64,000 nucleotides of DNA from contig JAFZQJ010000026.1 in the NCBI GenBank assembly GCA_017620395.1, positions 1 to 64,000 on the forward strand, read 5' to 3'. Positions 51,195 through 60,602 of this stretch are shown here, piece after piece. This stretch comes from Clostridia bacterium (GTDB taxonomy: Bacteria; Bacillota; Clostridia; Oscillospirales; RGIG8002). The notes under the pieces were generated by a model. That model was not told the DNA's origin. It saw only the letters and a list, made by a program, of their open reading frames with translations, and did not search any database. Positions within the stretch are counted from its first letter, which is position 1, and each line of letters opens with the position of its first letter. A program made the translations under genes and the position numbers.

Positions 51195-53378
51195 TTATTT
51201 TTCTTTTTTCGCGTTCGGCTTGAAAAAGCGCAGTCGGAGCGAGTTGCCGACGACGAAGAGCGAGCTTACGCTCATCGCGGCGGCGGCCCAGACGGGGGAA
51301 AGCTCCCAGCCGAGCAGAGAGGAGAATGCTCCGGCGGCGAGCGGTATGCACAGGGCGTTGTAGAAGAGCGCCCAGAAGAAGTTCTGCTTGATGTTGCGGA
51401 GTACCGCGCGGCTGAGGCGTATCGCGGTCGGCAGGTCCGCGAGGTCGTCGCGGAGCAGCACTATATCGGAGGAGCGCAGCGCGATATCCGTTCCCGCGCC
51501 CATCGAAATGCCTATATCCGCCTTCGCGAGTGCGGGCGCGTCATTGATGCCGTCGCCGGCCATCGCTGTGATTTCTCCGCTTTCGCGCAGGGCGGTCAGC
51601 GCCGCCTCCTTGTCCTCCGGCATCAGTCCGGCGCGCACGTCGTCGATTCCCGCTTTCGCGGCGATGACGGCGGCGGTGTTGGGGTTGTCCCCCGTGAGCA
51701 TAAGCACTTTTATACCTTCGCTCTTCAGCTCCGCCACCGCGTCCGCGGAGGTGGGGCGTATCGAATCGGCGGCGGCGATCAGCGCGGCGAGCGCGCCGTC
51801 CGCGGCGAAGTAGATGACCGTCTTGCCTTCGGCTTTCAGCGCCTCCGCTTTTTCGGCGGCGTGGGAAATATCTACTCCGTTTTCCTCCATCAGCGCGGCG
51901 TTGCCGGCGAGGCAGCGCGCGCCTTCGACTACGCCGGAAACGCCCCTGCCGGTGAAGCTCTCGAAGTCGGATACCTCCGGCAGCTCGAGCCCTTCGGCGT
52001 AAGCGCAGACAGCGGAAGCGATCGGATGCTCCGAAAGCTTCTCGAGCGCGGCGGCCGCGGGGAGCGGGTCGACGTCCGTGAAGGAGACCACGTCCGTGAC
52101 CTCCGGTCTGCCGCCGGTGACGGTGCCGGTCTTGTCCAGCGCGACGGCGGTTATCTTGCCGGTGCGTTCGAGGATTTCGGCGGAGCCGTAGAGTATCGAG
52201 AGCTGCGCGCCTCTGCCGGTGCCGACCATAACGGCGACGGGGGCGGCGAGCCCGAGCGCGCAGGGGCAGGAAATGACGAGCACGGATACCGCGTGAAGCA
52301 GCGCGGATTCAAATCCGCCGCCGACGAGCATCCATATCGCGAAGGTGAGCGCGGCGACGCCCATCACCACGGGCACGAAAACGCCGGCGATCTTATCTGC
52401 GAGCCGCTGTATCGGCGCCTTTGACGCCGCGGCTTCGGAAACGAGCCTGACTATGCGGGAAAACGACGTGTCCTCGCCGACCTTGTCGGCGCGGAAGCGC
52501 AGGTATCCGCCGTGGTTGACGGAGGCGGAGATTATCGCGTCGCCCGCCTGCTTGAATACGTATTCGCTTTCGCCCGTGACCGCCGACTGATCGAGATACG
52601 AGCTCCCTTCGACGACCGTTCCGTCGACGGGCGCGGACATCCCCGGCTTCAGCGCTACAACGTCTCCGACGCGCAGTTCGTCCGCGGGTATCTCGGTTTC
52701 TGCTCCGTCGCGTACGACGATCGCCGTTTTCGGAGCCATATCCTCGAGCGCGTCGAGCGCGTCGCCGGTGACGCGCTTGGAACGTGCCTCCAGATATTTG
52801 CCGAGCGTTATAAGCGTAAGTATCATCGCGGCGGAGTCAAAGTAGAAATGCTCTCCGCCGGTCAGCAGGGAATACAAGCTGTAAAGGAACGACGCTGCGG
52901 AACCGACCGCGATAAGCGTGTCCATATTCGGCGCGCCGCGGAAGAGCGACTTGCCGCCGCCGATGAAAAACCTGCGGTTGACGATCATTATGGGAACTGT
53001 CAGCGCGAGCTGGACCCACCCGACGACCTTGTGCGTCATGAAGTCGGGCAACTTTACGCCCGCCATGTGCAGTATCATAAGTGCCATCAGCGGAACGAGG
53101 AACGCCAGCGAGAGCAGGAAGCACCTGCCGAGCGTTTTCGCCTCGTCGTTTTTCGGGCGCGGCTTGCCGTCCGCCTTTTCGGCTTTGTATCCGGCGGCTT
53201 TGACGGCGGCGCGGATATCCTTTTCCGAGAGCGCGTTTTCGTCGTATTCGACGACCATCGATGCGCCGAGCAGGTTGACGTCGGCGGAGGAAACGCCGTC
53301 AAGCCGTTTGACCGCGCGTTCTACTGCGGCCTGACATGCCGCGCAGTGCATTCCGGTAACGTTGAATTTTTCGGTCAT
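51195..53378 (-). CDS. copA: Copper-translocating P-type ATPase
   Basis: Exports Cu(I) across the membrane. One N-terminal metal-binding domain with GMHCAAC, eight membrane helices with the CPC copper motif (ISCPCALG), phosphorylation site DKTGTVTGG, the SEHPIASAV His-Pro motif and the GDGINDAPAL hinge. At 727 aa it has a single HMA domain. No CsoR or CopZ gene is adjacent. Start at 53378, GGAGG about 11 bases upstream. Confidence 0.94.
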   Translation of the reverse strand: MTEKFNVTGMHCAACQAAVERAVKRLDGVSSADVNLLGASMVVEYDENALSEKDIRAAVKAAGYKAEKADGKPRPKNDEAKTLGRCFLLSLAFLVPLMALMILHMAGVKLPDFMTHKVVGWVQLALTVPIMIVNRRFFIGGGKSLFRGAPNMDTLIAVGSAASFLYSLYSLLTGGEHFYFDSAAMILTLITLGKYLEARSKRVTGDALDALEDMAPKTAIVVRDGAETEIPADELRVGDVVALKPGMSAPVDGTVVEGSSYLDQSAVTGESEYVFKQAGDAIISASVNHGGYLRFRADKVGEDTSFSRIVRLVSEAAASKAPIQRLADKIAGVFVPVVMGVAALTFAIWMLVGGGFESALLHAVSVLVISCPCALGLAAPVAVMVGTGRGAQLSILYGSAEILERTGKITAVALDKTGTVTGGRPEVTDVVSFTDVDPLPAAAALEKLSEHPIASAVCAYAEGLELPEVSDFESFTGRGVSGVVEGARCLAGNAALMEENGVDISHAAEKAEALKAEGKTVIYFAADGALAALIAAADSIRPTSADAVAELKSEGIKVLMLTGDNPNTAAVIAAKAGIDDVRAGLMPEDKEAALTALRESGEITAMAGDGINDAPALAKADIGISMGAGTDIALRSSDIVLLRDDLADLPTAIRLSRAVLRNIKQNFFWALFYNALCIPLAAGAFSSLLGWELSPVWAAAAMSVSSLFVVGNSLRLRFFKPNAKKEK

Positions 53379-53430
53379 ATGCGTTTGTCCTCCGGGGAAA
53401 TCGGCCGAAGCCGCAGTTTTTTACACATAT

Positions 53431-53458
53431 ATTATAACCGAAAAAACGCAAATTTCAA
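53431..53458 (-). promoter_or_regulatory. Promoter for the copper ATPase
   Basis: On the minus strand, TTGAAA (53453-53458), 16-bp spacer, TATAAT (53431-53436). No clear CsoR or CopY operator was seen. Confidence 0.65.
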
Positions 53459-53481
53459 CTGTAATTATGAAAATTCTGCCA

Positions 53482-53907
53482 TTATGCGTACTTCTCGTAA
53501 ACCGAACGGAGCTCGCCGATCTCTTCGGCGGTCAGCCGTTCCGCCGCGAGCGAGTTGAAGTACGCGCGCTCCTCGTCGCTGACTCCGTCGGACGCCATCG
53601 CGATAAGCTCCTCAAGCTCTGCATCCGTTACCTTTGAAGAGAAGAGGGAATAGAGCCGCATTTTTTCGGCGGCGGTCATCTTCGAACAGACGGCGATTAT
53701 TTGAGAAAACTCCGGCTCATCCGCCGAAACGGCGGCTTTTCCGCCCTCTTCGCGTCTTGCCGAATAGTAGGGGGAAACCGGCCCCTCCGCGAGCGCTTTC
53801 GTTGGGAAGATTATCCCGAAAATCAGCGCGAAAAACAGCAGCGCGATGAGAAACACGACGATGAAAAGCGCCGCGTATTTGACGGTTCCGTTTAACCTTT
53901 TTGCCAT
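53482..53907 (-). CDS. Hypothetical membrane-anchored protein, 141 aa
   Basis: One strong N-terminal membrane helix (about 10-34), then a ~100-residue charged, helical domain rich in Glu, Ala and Leu, probably outside the cell. I do not recognise it. ATG 53907 is used; the GTG four codons earlier lies in the ribosome binding site. It lies upstream of copA in the same direction, but copA has its own promoter. Confidence 0.75.
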   Translation of the reverse strand: MAKRLNGTVKYAALFIVVFLIALLFFALIFGIIFPTKALAEGPVSPYYSARREEGGKAAVSADEPEFSQIIAVCSKMTAAEKMRLYSLFSSKVTDAELEELIAMASDGVSDEERAYFNSLAAERLTAEEIGELRSVYEKYA

Positions 53908-53973
53908 AAAAAACCACACCTTTCGGACTTTATAAAAAATACTATGCGGAAGCGCAAAAGATTAAAACAATCG

Positions 53974-54002
53974 TTGACGAAACCGATATTATGTAGTATA
54001 AT
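53974..54002 (+). promoter_or_regulatory. Promoter for manA
   Basis: TTGACG (53974-53979), 17-bp spacer, TATAAT (53997-54002), 25 bp upstream of the start. Confidence 0.8.
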
Positions 54003-54026
54003 ATAAAATCAGAAAGGAATGATTAA

Positions 54027-55049
54027 ATGGAACTTCTTAAACTCAAACCCGTTTTCAAGGAAATGATATGGGGCGGCGGCAAGCTCGGAACGATCTACGG
54101 CAAGCCCATCCCCTCAGACCGCACCGGCGAAAGCTGGGAGGCCGCCGAGCATAAGAACGGCTGCTCCCTCGTCGACGGCGGCAAATACGACGGAATGAAA
54201 ATAACCGAGGCTCTTTCCGATATGGACGGAATGGGCTCGCTCAACGCGGGTGCGGAAAAGTTCCCGCTGCTTATAAAGTTCATCGACGCCAACGACAAGC
54301 TCTCCGTGCAGGTGCATCCCGACGACGCCTACGCCGCGGAGCTCGAGCAGGGCGAGCTGGGCAAAACGGAGATGTGGTACATACTCGACGCCGCGCCCGG
54401 CGCTAAGCTCATCTACGGCTTCGACCGCGACGTTACCCGCGAGGAGTACGCGGAAGCGATAAAGGAAGGCCGCCTCAACGAGCTGCTCAACTTCGTCGAC
54501 GCGCGCAAGGGCGACGTCTTCTTCATCCCCGCCGGCAGAGTCCACGCGATATGCGACGGCCTGCTCATCGCGGAGATACAGCAGAACTCCGATACGACTT
54601 ACAGACTTTTCGACTGGAACAGAGTCGACAAAAACGGCAACCCGCGCCAGCTTCACATAGAGAAGGGCGTGAAGGTATCCGACGTTGCCTCCAGCAAGGG
54701 GAAGGAGTACACGACTCCGCTTGAATACGCGGCCGGGGACGCGGAGATCTCCGTGCTCGCGATGTGCCGCTACTTCGCCGCCGAACGCGTGAGCGTCAGC
54801 GGAAAAGCGAAGTTTGAATGCGGCGGCGGAAGCTTCAACATCTTTACCGTCCTCGAGGGCGAAGGCGGGATCGCCGGCAGCGCCGCGAAGGCGGGCGACA
54901 GCTTCATTATGCCGGCGGGCTTCGGCGGATACGCAGTCACCGGCGAAATAACCTACATCAGATCATACGTTCCCGATCTCGCGGAGGAGCGCGCGCGGCT
55001 CGAAGCCGCCGGCTTCACCTCGGAACAGATCGACGGAGTCATTAAATAA
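54027..55049 (+). CDS. manA: Mannose-6-phosphate isomerase, class I
   Basis: Interconverts fructose-6-phosphate and mannose-6-phosphate for sugar use or mannosylated polymers. The zinc ligands lie in LSVQVHPDD, the TEMWYIL segment and IPAGRVHAI. At 340 aa it is the short Bacillus-like type. First gene of a plus-strand run; 65 bp separate it from the amidase gene, with only a GGCCGG/CCGGCC hairpin lacking a T run between them. Confidence 0.93.
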   Translation: MELLKLKPVFKEMIWGGGKLGTIYGKPIPSDRTGESWEAAEHKNGCSLVDGGKYDGMKITEALSDMDGMGSLNAGAEKFPLLIKFIDANDKLSVQVHPDDAYAAELEQGELGKTEMWYILDAAPGAKLIYGFDRDVTREEYAEAIKEGRLNELLNFVDARKGDVFFIPAGRVHAICDGLLIAEIQQNSDTTYRLFDWNRVDKNGNPRQLHIEKGVKVSDVASSKGKEYTTPLEYAAGDAEISVLAMCRYFAAERVSVSGKAKFECGGGSFNIFTVLEGEGGIAGSAAKAGDSFIMPAGFGGYAVTGEITYIRSYVPDLAEERARLEAAGFTSEQIDGVIK

Positions 55050-55114
55050 CGGCCGGCTGTCCGGCCGCGAACCCCGCGCAAGCGGGCGAAATGCAGAAAA
55101 GTAAAGGAAAGCGT

Positions 55115-57535
55115 ATGAAAAAGCTTGTATCGTTCGTTTTGATATTCGCGTTCGCTGCGGCGCTGATACCGGCGGCGACGGTTTCGGCGTATCATAACTT
55201 CGTCGAAACCGCGCGCGTCGATCCGACCTGCACCGAGGACGGCTACGTCGACTACGTCTGCGCCGGCGGCTTCGTCGTCGAGGACCCGCTTATGATCCTG
55301 GGCGACATCGTGTTGACCGCGGAGGACCTTTACGCCTATTCCGAGCCGCAGATCCCGAATATGCGCCTGACCTGCACGATAGAGGAGCTCATAAACTACT
55401 ACCTGACTATCGGCGCGAAGTATCACCTTCGCGGCGACCTTGCGTACCTGCAGGCGATAAAGGAAACCGGCTGGTTCAAGTTCAACCGCCCGCAGAGCTA
55501 CCTCGCGCCGGACGGCGAAGGCGGCTGGGTGCGCGTATACGAGCCGCGTCCTGAGGGACTTTACGCCGTGCCGACGGATAACAACTTCTGCGGACTCGGC
55601 ATTACCGGCAAGCTCGGCGACGAAGCCAGCCTCTGCCGTTTCGCGACCGCGGAGCTGGGCGTTACCGCGCATATCCAGCACATTTACGCTTACGCGACCG
55701 CCGACGCGCTTCCGGAAGGGGAAGTGATCGTCGATCCGCGCTTCTACTATATGGAGCACGGCAGCAAGCCTTCGTGGAAGGAACTCGGAACGAACGACTG
55801 GACGAGCGATCCCGACTACGGCGGTTCGATCGTTACGGCGTACACCAAGGCGCTCACGAAGACCGCGCACGGCGAAGACTGCGGCGAAACCAAGCATGAG
55901 ATCCTCCCCGCGCTCGGACACGACTGGGGAGAGTGGACGGTGACCGTTCCCGCCGGCGAGGAAACCCCCGGCAGCAAGGAACGCGTCTGCGCGACCTGCG
56001 GAGGGAAGGAAACCGTTGAGATCCCGCCGACGACGCAGCATATATGGACCGAATGGCGCATGACCGTTCCGGCGACGTACACTGCCGCCGGCGAAGAAAC
56101 CCGTGTCTGCCTGCATTGCATGAAGCGCGAAACCCGTGCGGTCGCGGCGCTTCCGCAGGTTAGGTACGGAGATATCGACTGCGACGGCAAGATCACCGTA
56201 AACGACGCGTTGGCCGTGCTTCGCAGGGCTGCCGGACTCACAGAGGTGTTCGGGGCGCAATTCGTCCTTTCGGACGTCGATCGAGACTGCAGAGTCACGG
56301 TTTCAGACGCTCTTACAGTCCTTCGTGAAGCCGCTAAACTTGACATTGTTCCGCAGATCGGCTATCCGACCGGCAGAGCGGCGACGCTGATAAACGTGAG
56401 GAACGAGACCTTCAAGCCTGTTCCGAACGACAGCGACACGAGCTATCCGCAATTCTTCTGGCTGCCGAAGGGAACGACTGATTACATAACCGGCGAATCT
56501 ATATGCGCGAGCGACAATTCGCTGAGTTATTTCACTCTGCGCGGGGGACACCGCGTATATCAGAAGGATTCGCAAGTAAAGAACGGCGTCAGCATCCTCA
56601 CGAACGAGCTTCTCGCCGCCGAGTTGAAATCCGACGGCAGATTCACATATTTCACGGTCGGGGCGACTCAGAAGACCCCGTTCAAGTTCGTCGTTCACGG
56701 GCTCTACTCCGGAGACACTGCCGCGACAGACGCCTACTGCTCGAACTTCGCCTCAGTCAGTGTGACATTTACCGACGCCGCGGGCGCTCCCGCCGTAAGT
56801 ACGGACGCGAATCCGCTTTTCTCCGCCGCTTCGGTTACGGAGGCGGACGGGGCGGTGACGTACACCTTCACGCTGAGGCGCAAAGGTATGTTCTGCGGCT
56901 TCAACTCTTACTATGACGCGAGCGGCAACCTCGTTCTGCGCTTCCATAACCCGCTGAACACGTCGAACGGTCGCCTTGACGGCGCGGTCATATGCCTCGA
57001 CGCGGGACACGGCGGTTACGACACCGGCGCGAGCGGCAACGGACTGAGCGAGGCCGAGGAAAACGTCAAGGTCGCTCTCGCGCTGCGCACGAAGCTTCAG
57101 GCGCTCGGCGCGACGGTATATATAACCCGTGCGGAACAGTTTTATTTCTCGGACGGAGTGCGTGTGAACAAAGACACCGAGCGCGTGCACCGTCTCGAGC
57201 TGATCTCTTCCTACGATCCCGATTTGCTCATAAGCGTACATCATAACTACTACGAAAACACCTCCGCCAACGGCACCGAGGCGCTGTATTTCTACGGCTT
57301 CAACCAGGCGCTGGCGCAGAAGGTGAGCGACGCGATGCACGACGTCAGCGGGATGAAAAACCGCGGCGGCAAGTATCATAACGTCTTCGTCTACCGCAAT
57401 CACGACTTTATGTCGATACTGCTTGAGTGCGGATTCCTTTCAAACAGCGGCGACGCCGCGTGGCTCAAGGCGTCCGGCAACACCGACAAATTGGCGAACG
57501 CAGTAGCGAACGCAGTTGTCGAGTATTTCAGGTGA
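55115..57535 (+). CDS. Secreted N-acetylmuramoyl-L-alanine amidase with internal dockerin-like repeats
   Basis: Cleaves peptide stems from peptidoglycan. A signal peptide (about 1-25), a glucosaminidase-like domain (about 85-240) with possible acid Glu117 (AIKETGWFKF), two HxWxxW/CxxC repeats (about 269-340), a dockerin-like pair (about 350-410, DIDCDGKITVNDAL and DVDRDCRVTVSDAL), an unrecognised beta-rich region (about 415-620), then Amidase_3 (about 626-806). Zinc ligands are His632 region (DAGHGGYD), Glu in SEAEEN, His in SVHHNYY, and the catalytic Glu in LLECGF. ATG 55115 follows AAAGGAAAG; an upstream ATG at 55091 is less likely. Confidence 0.9.
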   Translation: MKKLVSFVLIFAFAAALIPAATVSAYHNFVETARVDPTCTEDGYVDYVCAGGFVVEDPLMILGDIVLTAEDLYAYSEPQIPNMRLTCTIEELINYYLTIGAKYHLRGDLAYLQAIKETGWFKFNRPQSYLAPDGEGGWVRVYEPRPEGLYAVPTDNNFCGLGITGKLGDEASLCRFATAELGVTAHIQHIYAYATADALPEGEVIVDPRFYYMEHGSKPSWKELGTNDWTSDPDYGGSIVTAYTKALTKTAHGEDCGETKHEILPALGHDWGEWTVTVPAGEETPGSKERVCATCGGKETVEIPPTTQHIWTEWRMTVPATYTAAGEETRVCLHCMKRETRAVAALPQVRYGDIDCDGKITVNDALAVLRRAAGLTEVFGAQFVLSDVDRDCRVTVSDALTVLREAAKLDIVPQIGYPTGRAATLINVRNETFKPVPNDSDTSYPQFFWLPKGTTDYITGESICASDNSLSYFTLRGGHRVYQKDSQVKNGVSILTNELLAAELKSDGRFTYFTVGATQKTPFKFVVHGLYSGDTAATDAYCSNFASVSVTFTDAAGAPAVSTDANPLFSAASVTEADGAVTYTFTLRRKGMFCGFNSYYDASGNLVLRFHNPLNTSNGRLDGAVICLDAGHGGYDTGASGNGLSEAEENVKVALALRTKLQALGATVYITRAEQFYFSDGVRVNKDTERVHRLELISSYDPDLLISVHHNYYENTSANGTEALYFYGFNQALAQKVSDAMHDVSGMKNRGGKYHNVFVYRNHDFMSILLECGFLSNSGDAAWLKASGNTDKLANAVANAVVEYFR

Positions 57536-57539
57536 TGAT

Positions 57540-60500
57540 ATGAAAAGCTCTGTCTTCAAAAAAGCACTATCTCTGATTATATCCCTGCTGCTGTGCGCCG
57601 GGTGCTTCACGCTGCCCGCCGCAGCGGAAGGGGAGGAGAACGGCTGGAGCATCGCGGAAACCGACTACGCAGGCGGAACGCTGACTGTCGAGACGTGGTC
57701 GCGTTCGGCGGGAGAAATGGCGCTTTCGCTTGACGGATCCGCCGTCGCCGGCGGCGCGGTAACACAGTCCGGCGGATACTACCGCCGCTCTTTTACCGTC
57801 GATACGACCGCCTTTGCGGACGGGGCAAAGACGCTTGCTTTCTCCGTCGGAGGCGTTCAGATTGCGGAGAAGGCAGTGCTTTTCGACAACACCGCGCCTT
57901 ATATCAGAAGCTGGCAGGCGATCGACGCGCTCGGCCGCAAATACACCGCGTACGATATGGAGGTTTACCCCGACGACATCATCGTTCTGAGCGACGGACA
58001 GACCTTCGATATAACATTCAACCCGACCGACGACGGCTGCGGAGTCGCATCCGTTACCGCCGTGCTCGACGGGCGGAGCATTACGCCGCCTTACGAGGTC
58101 GAATACGACTTCATCACCGGCGGCTACCACAATATGAGTTACACGCTGACGGATAACGCCGGCAACAGCGCGACGAGCAGTCTGCGCTTTGAGGTGCGCA
58201 AGCCTGCGCCTTCATATTCGGATATCAGAGTAGCGGAAACAGACGGCGGCATGCGCATTTCCGCGAAGCTGACCGGTTCGTTCACGCGTTACAGCGCGAA
58301 GTTCTGTCTCGCAGAGATACTGAAAGCGTCGGCGAGTGAAAACGTGACGCACGGCGACATTTCAGCCGAAACGCCCGCGGGCGAACGTCCGGTCGGAGCC
58401 GAGCGCGACGGCGGCTTCCTGACCGAGACGGCGGCCGGAGGGGAACTGTATCAAACCTTCGCCATCGACGTTTCCGGCAAGACCGGCAAGGTCTGCGCCG
58501 ATTATACCGGCGAGACCGCTGTCGGCAACAGGATAGAAATGAGCATTTACAACGGCGTTTCCGGAGAGTGGGAGCATTTCAAAACGAAAACGAGCTTCAA
58601 CGGAGAAGTGAACTTCAACCTCGGTAAGAACGGCGTGAACATTGCGGATTACGCTTCCGAAGGCGTGCTGAAGCTTCGCTTCCGCGTTATTTCCGACAGC
58701 GCCGTGAAGTATCTGAAAACGACGTCGTTCGTGCCGAGCGTTCGCTTCAATTCTCAGATAGGCGAAACGCAGACGGGCCTGAAAAACAGCACCGCCGCGG
58801 TCGTTTACACCGGCAACATAACTTCGTCGCTCGGCTGGTATATTCTCGGCACCGCCGACCTTTACAACTCATATTCGCCCACGCGCTCGTTCAGCGTTTC
58901 CGTCGATAACTCATCGCTGCTTGAACAGTTCAACGCGGCGTTCGGAGGCGATACCGCTACCCGCGTTTCGCTGACGTGGCAGTCTGCGGGGGATATGAAA
59001 ACACACGTGCAGCTCTTGCCGTACGGGAACATTTACCCCGACTTCAGCTCGAACGAAACAAAGAATTACACCGGCAGCACGACCTTCAGCGAAGAGACCG
59101 GCAAGTATATACACAAGCTGCGTATAAGCAGCCTGAAGCCCGGTACGAAATACTGGATGCGGTACGGCGACAAGAATCAGGGCGTCTGGTCGCACCCCTG
59201 TGTTTTTGAGACCGCGGCCGCGGACGATACCTTCGCCTTCGCGGCGGTCGCGCCCGGAGGCAGTGAAAGCGACGTGCGTTCCGCATGGAACGCGGCGTAT
59301 TGGAGCGTTGCGCCGGCGTTCGTGATGACGACCGGTTCCGAAGCCGCGGGCGAAGCGGCGTGGAAGAGCTATTTCTCCGCGATGTCCTGCGTGTTCGAAA
59401 ACGTTCGTACCGTACCGGCTGCCGGTCCGTCGGACAGCGGCGTCTGGTGGACGAAATACAATCTATCCGAGCAGTCCGGAGCCGGTCATGCAACCGGCGT
59501 CTACTATTCATTCGTTTATAAAAACGCGCTGTTCGTCGTGCTCAATTCAAACGACGTCGATGCGGAGGGTAAGCTGAATTCCAGGCAGCTCTCGTGGCTG
59601 ACAAGAACGCTTGGTGCGGACGAATACGACTGGAAATTCATGCTGCTTAACGCGCCGCTCACCGGCGACGCGTCGGCTTCGCCGCTTGCCGCGCAGCTCT
59701 GCCCGATAGCGGAGCAGTACGGCGTAAACGCGGTGTTCAGCTCCGGCTCAGCCGCCGTTTCTTGTGAAACCGGGAGCGAGACGCTGACGCTCGACGGCGT
59801 CGGATACTTCACCGGCGCGGAACCGGCTTATATCAACCTCGCATCCGCTGCTCAGGGGATGGCGACGGTAAGCATATCCGGCAGCAAGCTGCGGCTGAAT
59901 TACTGCGGAACGTCGCTCGATCTTTTCTCGGGCGCGTGCATTGAGCGCATCATCGCGCGCATAACCGCGCTTCCCGCGGTCGAGAATATAACGCTCGCGG
60001 ATGCCGGCGAAATCGGCGCTGTCAGGGAGGAATACGACGCGCTCGCCCCTGAGCTTCGCGATCGTCTCGCCTCGCATCTCGCGACGCTTGAAGCCGCTGA
60101 AGCGGCAATCGCCGCTCTAATAGCAGCGATTCCGCCGGTGCTTACGGTAAACGGCAGTCTGCCGAAGAAAGCGCTTTTCGGAAGCGTTCTCACGCCTCCT
60201 TCCGCAACGGCGAACGACGAACCGGACGGGGCGATCGCCGTCACGGTCGGCGTTATCGATCCGGACGGCCTCGACGTCCTTGTCGGCGGCTCGGTGGCTT
60301 TCGATAAATACGGCGTCTACACCGTGCTTTACACTGCTGTTGACTCGGACGGAAACGAAACGAGCGTTTCTTACCCGATAACCGTGCGCGAATACACGCG
60401 CTTTGATATGAACAACGACGGAAACGTGACCGTCGGCGACGCGCTCATGGCCCTTCGCATAGCGGCGAATCTCGTTACCGCAGACACGCTGGATATTGCG

Positions 60501-60584
60501 GCGGGCGACGCGGACGGCGACGGCGAAATAACGGTCGCCGACGCGCTTCAGATACTCCGCGCGGCTATCGGCCTGAGCGACTGA
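57540..60584 (+). CDS. Secreted dockerin protein with purple-acid-phosphatase-like fold lacking metal ligands
   Basis: Signal peptide (about 1-30), Ig-like domains (about 35-215), a cohesin- or CBM-like beta region (about 225-430), a PAP-type fibronectin domain (about 460-560; RVSLTWQSAGD, LKPGTKYWMRYG), a phosphatase-like domain (about 563-800), an Ig-like domain, and a C-terminal dockerin (about 950-1015; DMNNDG, DADGDG). Where phosphatases have GDxxY, GNHE, HxP and GHxH, this protein has TGSEAA (~595), AGPSDS (~626), NAPLTG (~702) and SGSAAV (~734), so it should not bind the two metals. The ATG at 57540 follows AGGTGATG, five bases after the amidase stop. Confidence 0.82.
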   Translation: MKSSVFKKALSLIISLLLCAGCFTLPAAAEGEENGWSIAETDYAGGTLTVETWSRSAGEMALSLDGSAVAGGAVTQSGGYYRRSFTVDTTAFADGAKTLAFSVGGVQIAEKAVLFDNTAPYIRSWQAIDALGRKYTAYDMEVYPDDIIVLSDGQTFDITFNPTDDGCGVASVTAVLDGRSITPPYEVEYDFITGGYHNMSYTLTDNAGNSATSSLRFEVRKPAPSYSDIRVAETDGGMRISAKLTGSFTRYSAKFCLAEILKASASENVTHGDISAETPAGERPVGAERDGGFLTETAAGGELYQTFAIDVSGKTGKVCADYTGETAVGNRIEMSIYNGVSGEWEHFKTKTSFNGEVNFNLGKNGVNIADYASEGVLKLRFRVISDSAVKYLKTTSFVPSVRFNSQIGETQTGLKNSTAAVVYTGNITSSLGWYILGTADLYNSYSPTRSFSVSVDNSSLLEQFNAAFGGDTATRVSLTWQSAGDMKTHVQLLPYGNIYPDFSSNETKNYTGSTTFSEETGKYIHKLRISSLKPGTKYWMRYGDKNQGVWSHPCVFETAAADDTFAFAAVAPGGSESDVRSAWNAAYWSVAPAFVMTTGSEAAGEAAWKSYFSAMSCVFENVRTVPAAGPSDSGVWWTKYNLSEQSGAGHATGVYYSFVYKNALFVVLNSNDVDAEGKLNSRQLSWLTRTLGADEYDWKFMLLNAPLTGDASASPLAAQLCPIAEQYGVNAVFSSGSAAVSCETGSETLTLDGVGYFTGAEPAYINLASAAQGMATVSISGSKLRLNYCGTSLDLFSGACIERIIARITALPAVENITLADAGEIGAVREEYDALAPELRDRLASHLATLEAAEAAIAALIAAIPPVLTVNGSLPKKALFGSVLTPPSATANDEPDGAIAVTVGVIDPDGLDVLVGGSVAFDKYGVYTVLYTAVDSDGNETSVSYPITVREYTRFDMNNDGNVTVGDALMALRIAANLVTADTLDIAAGDADGDGEITVADALQILRAAIGLSD

Positions 60585-60602
60585 CAAAGGGAGATAAACG
60601 TA

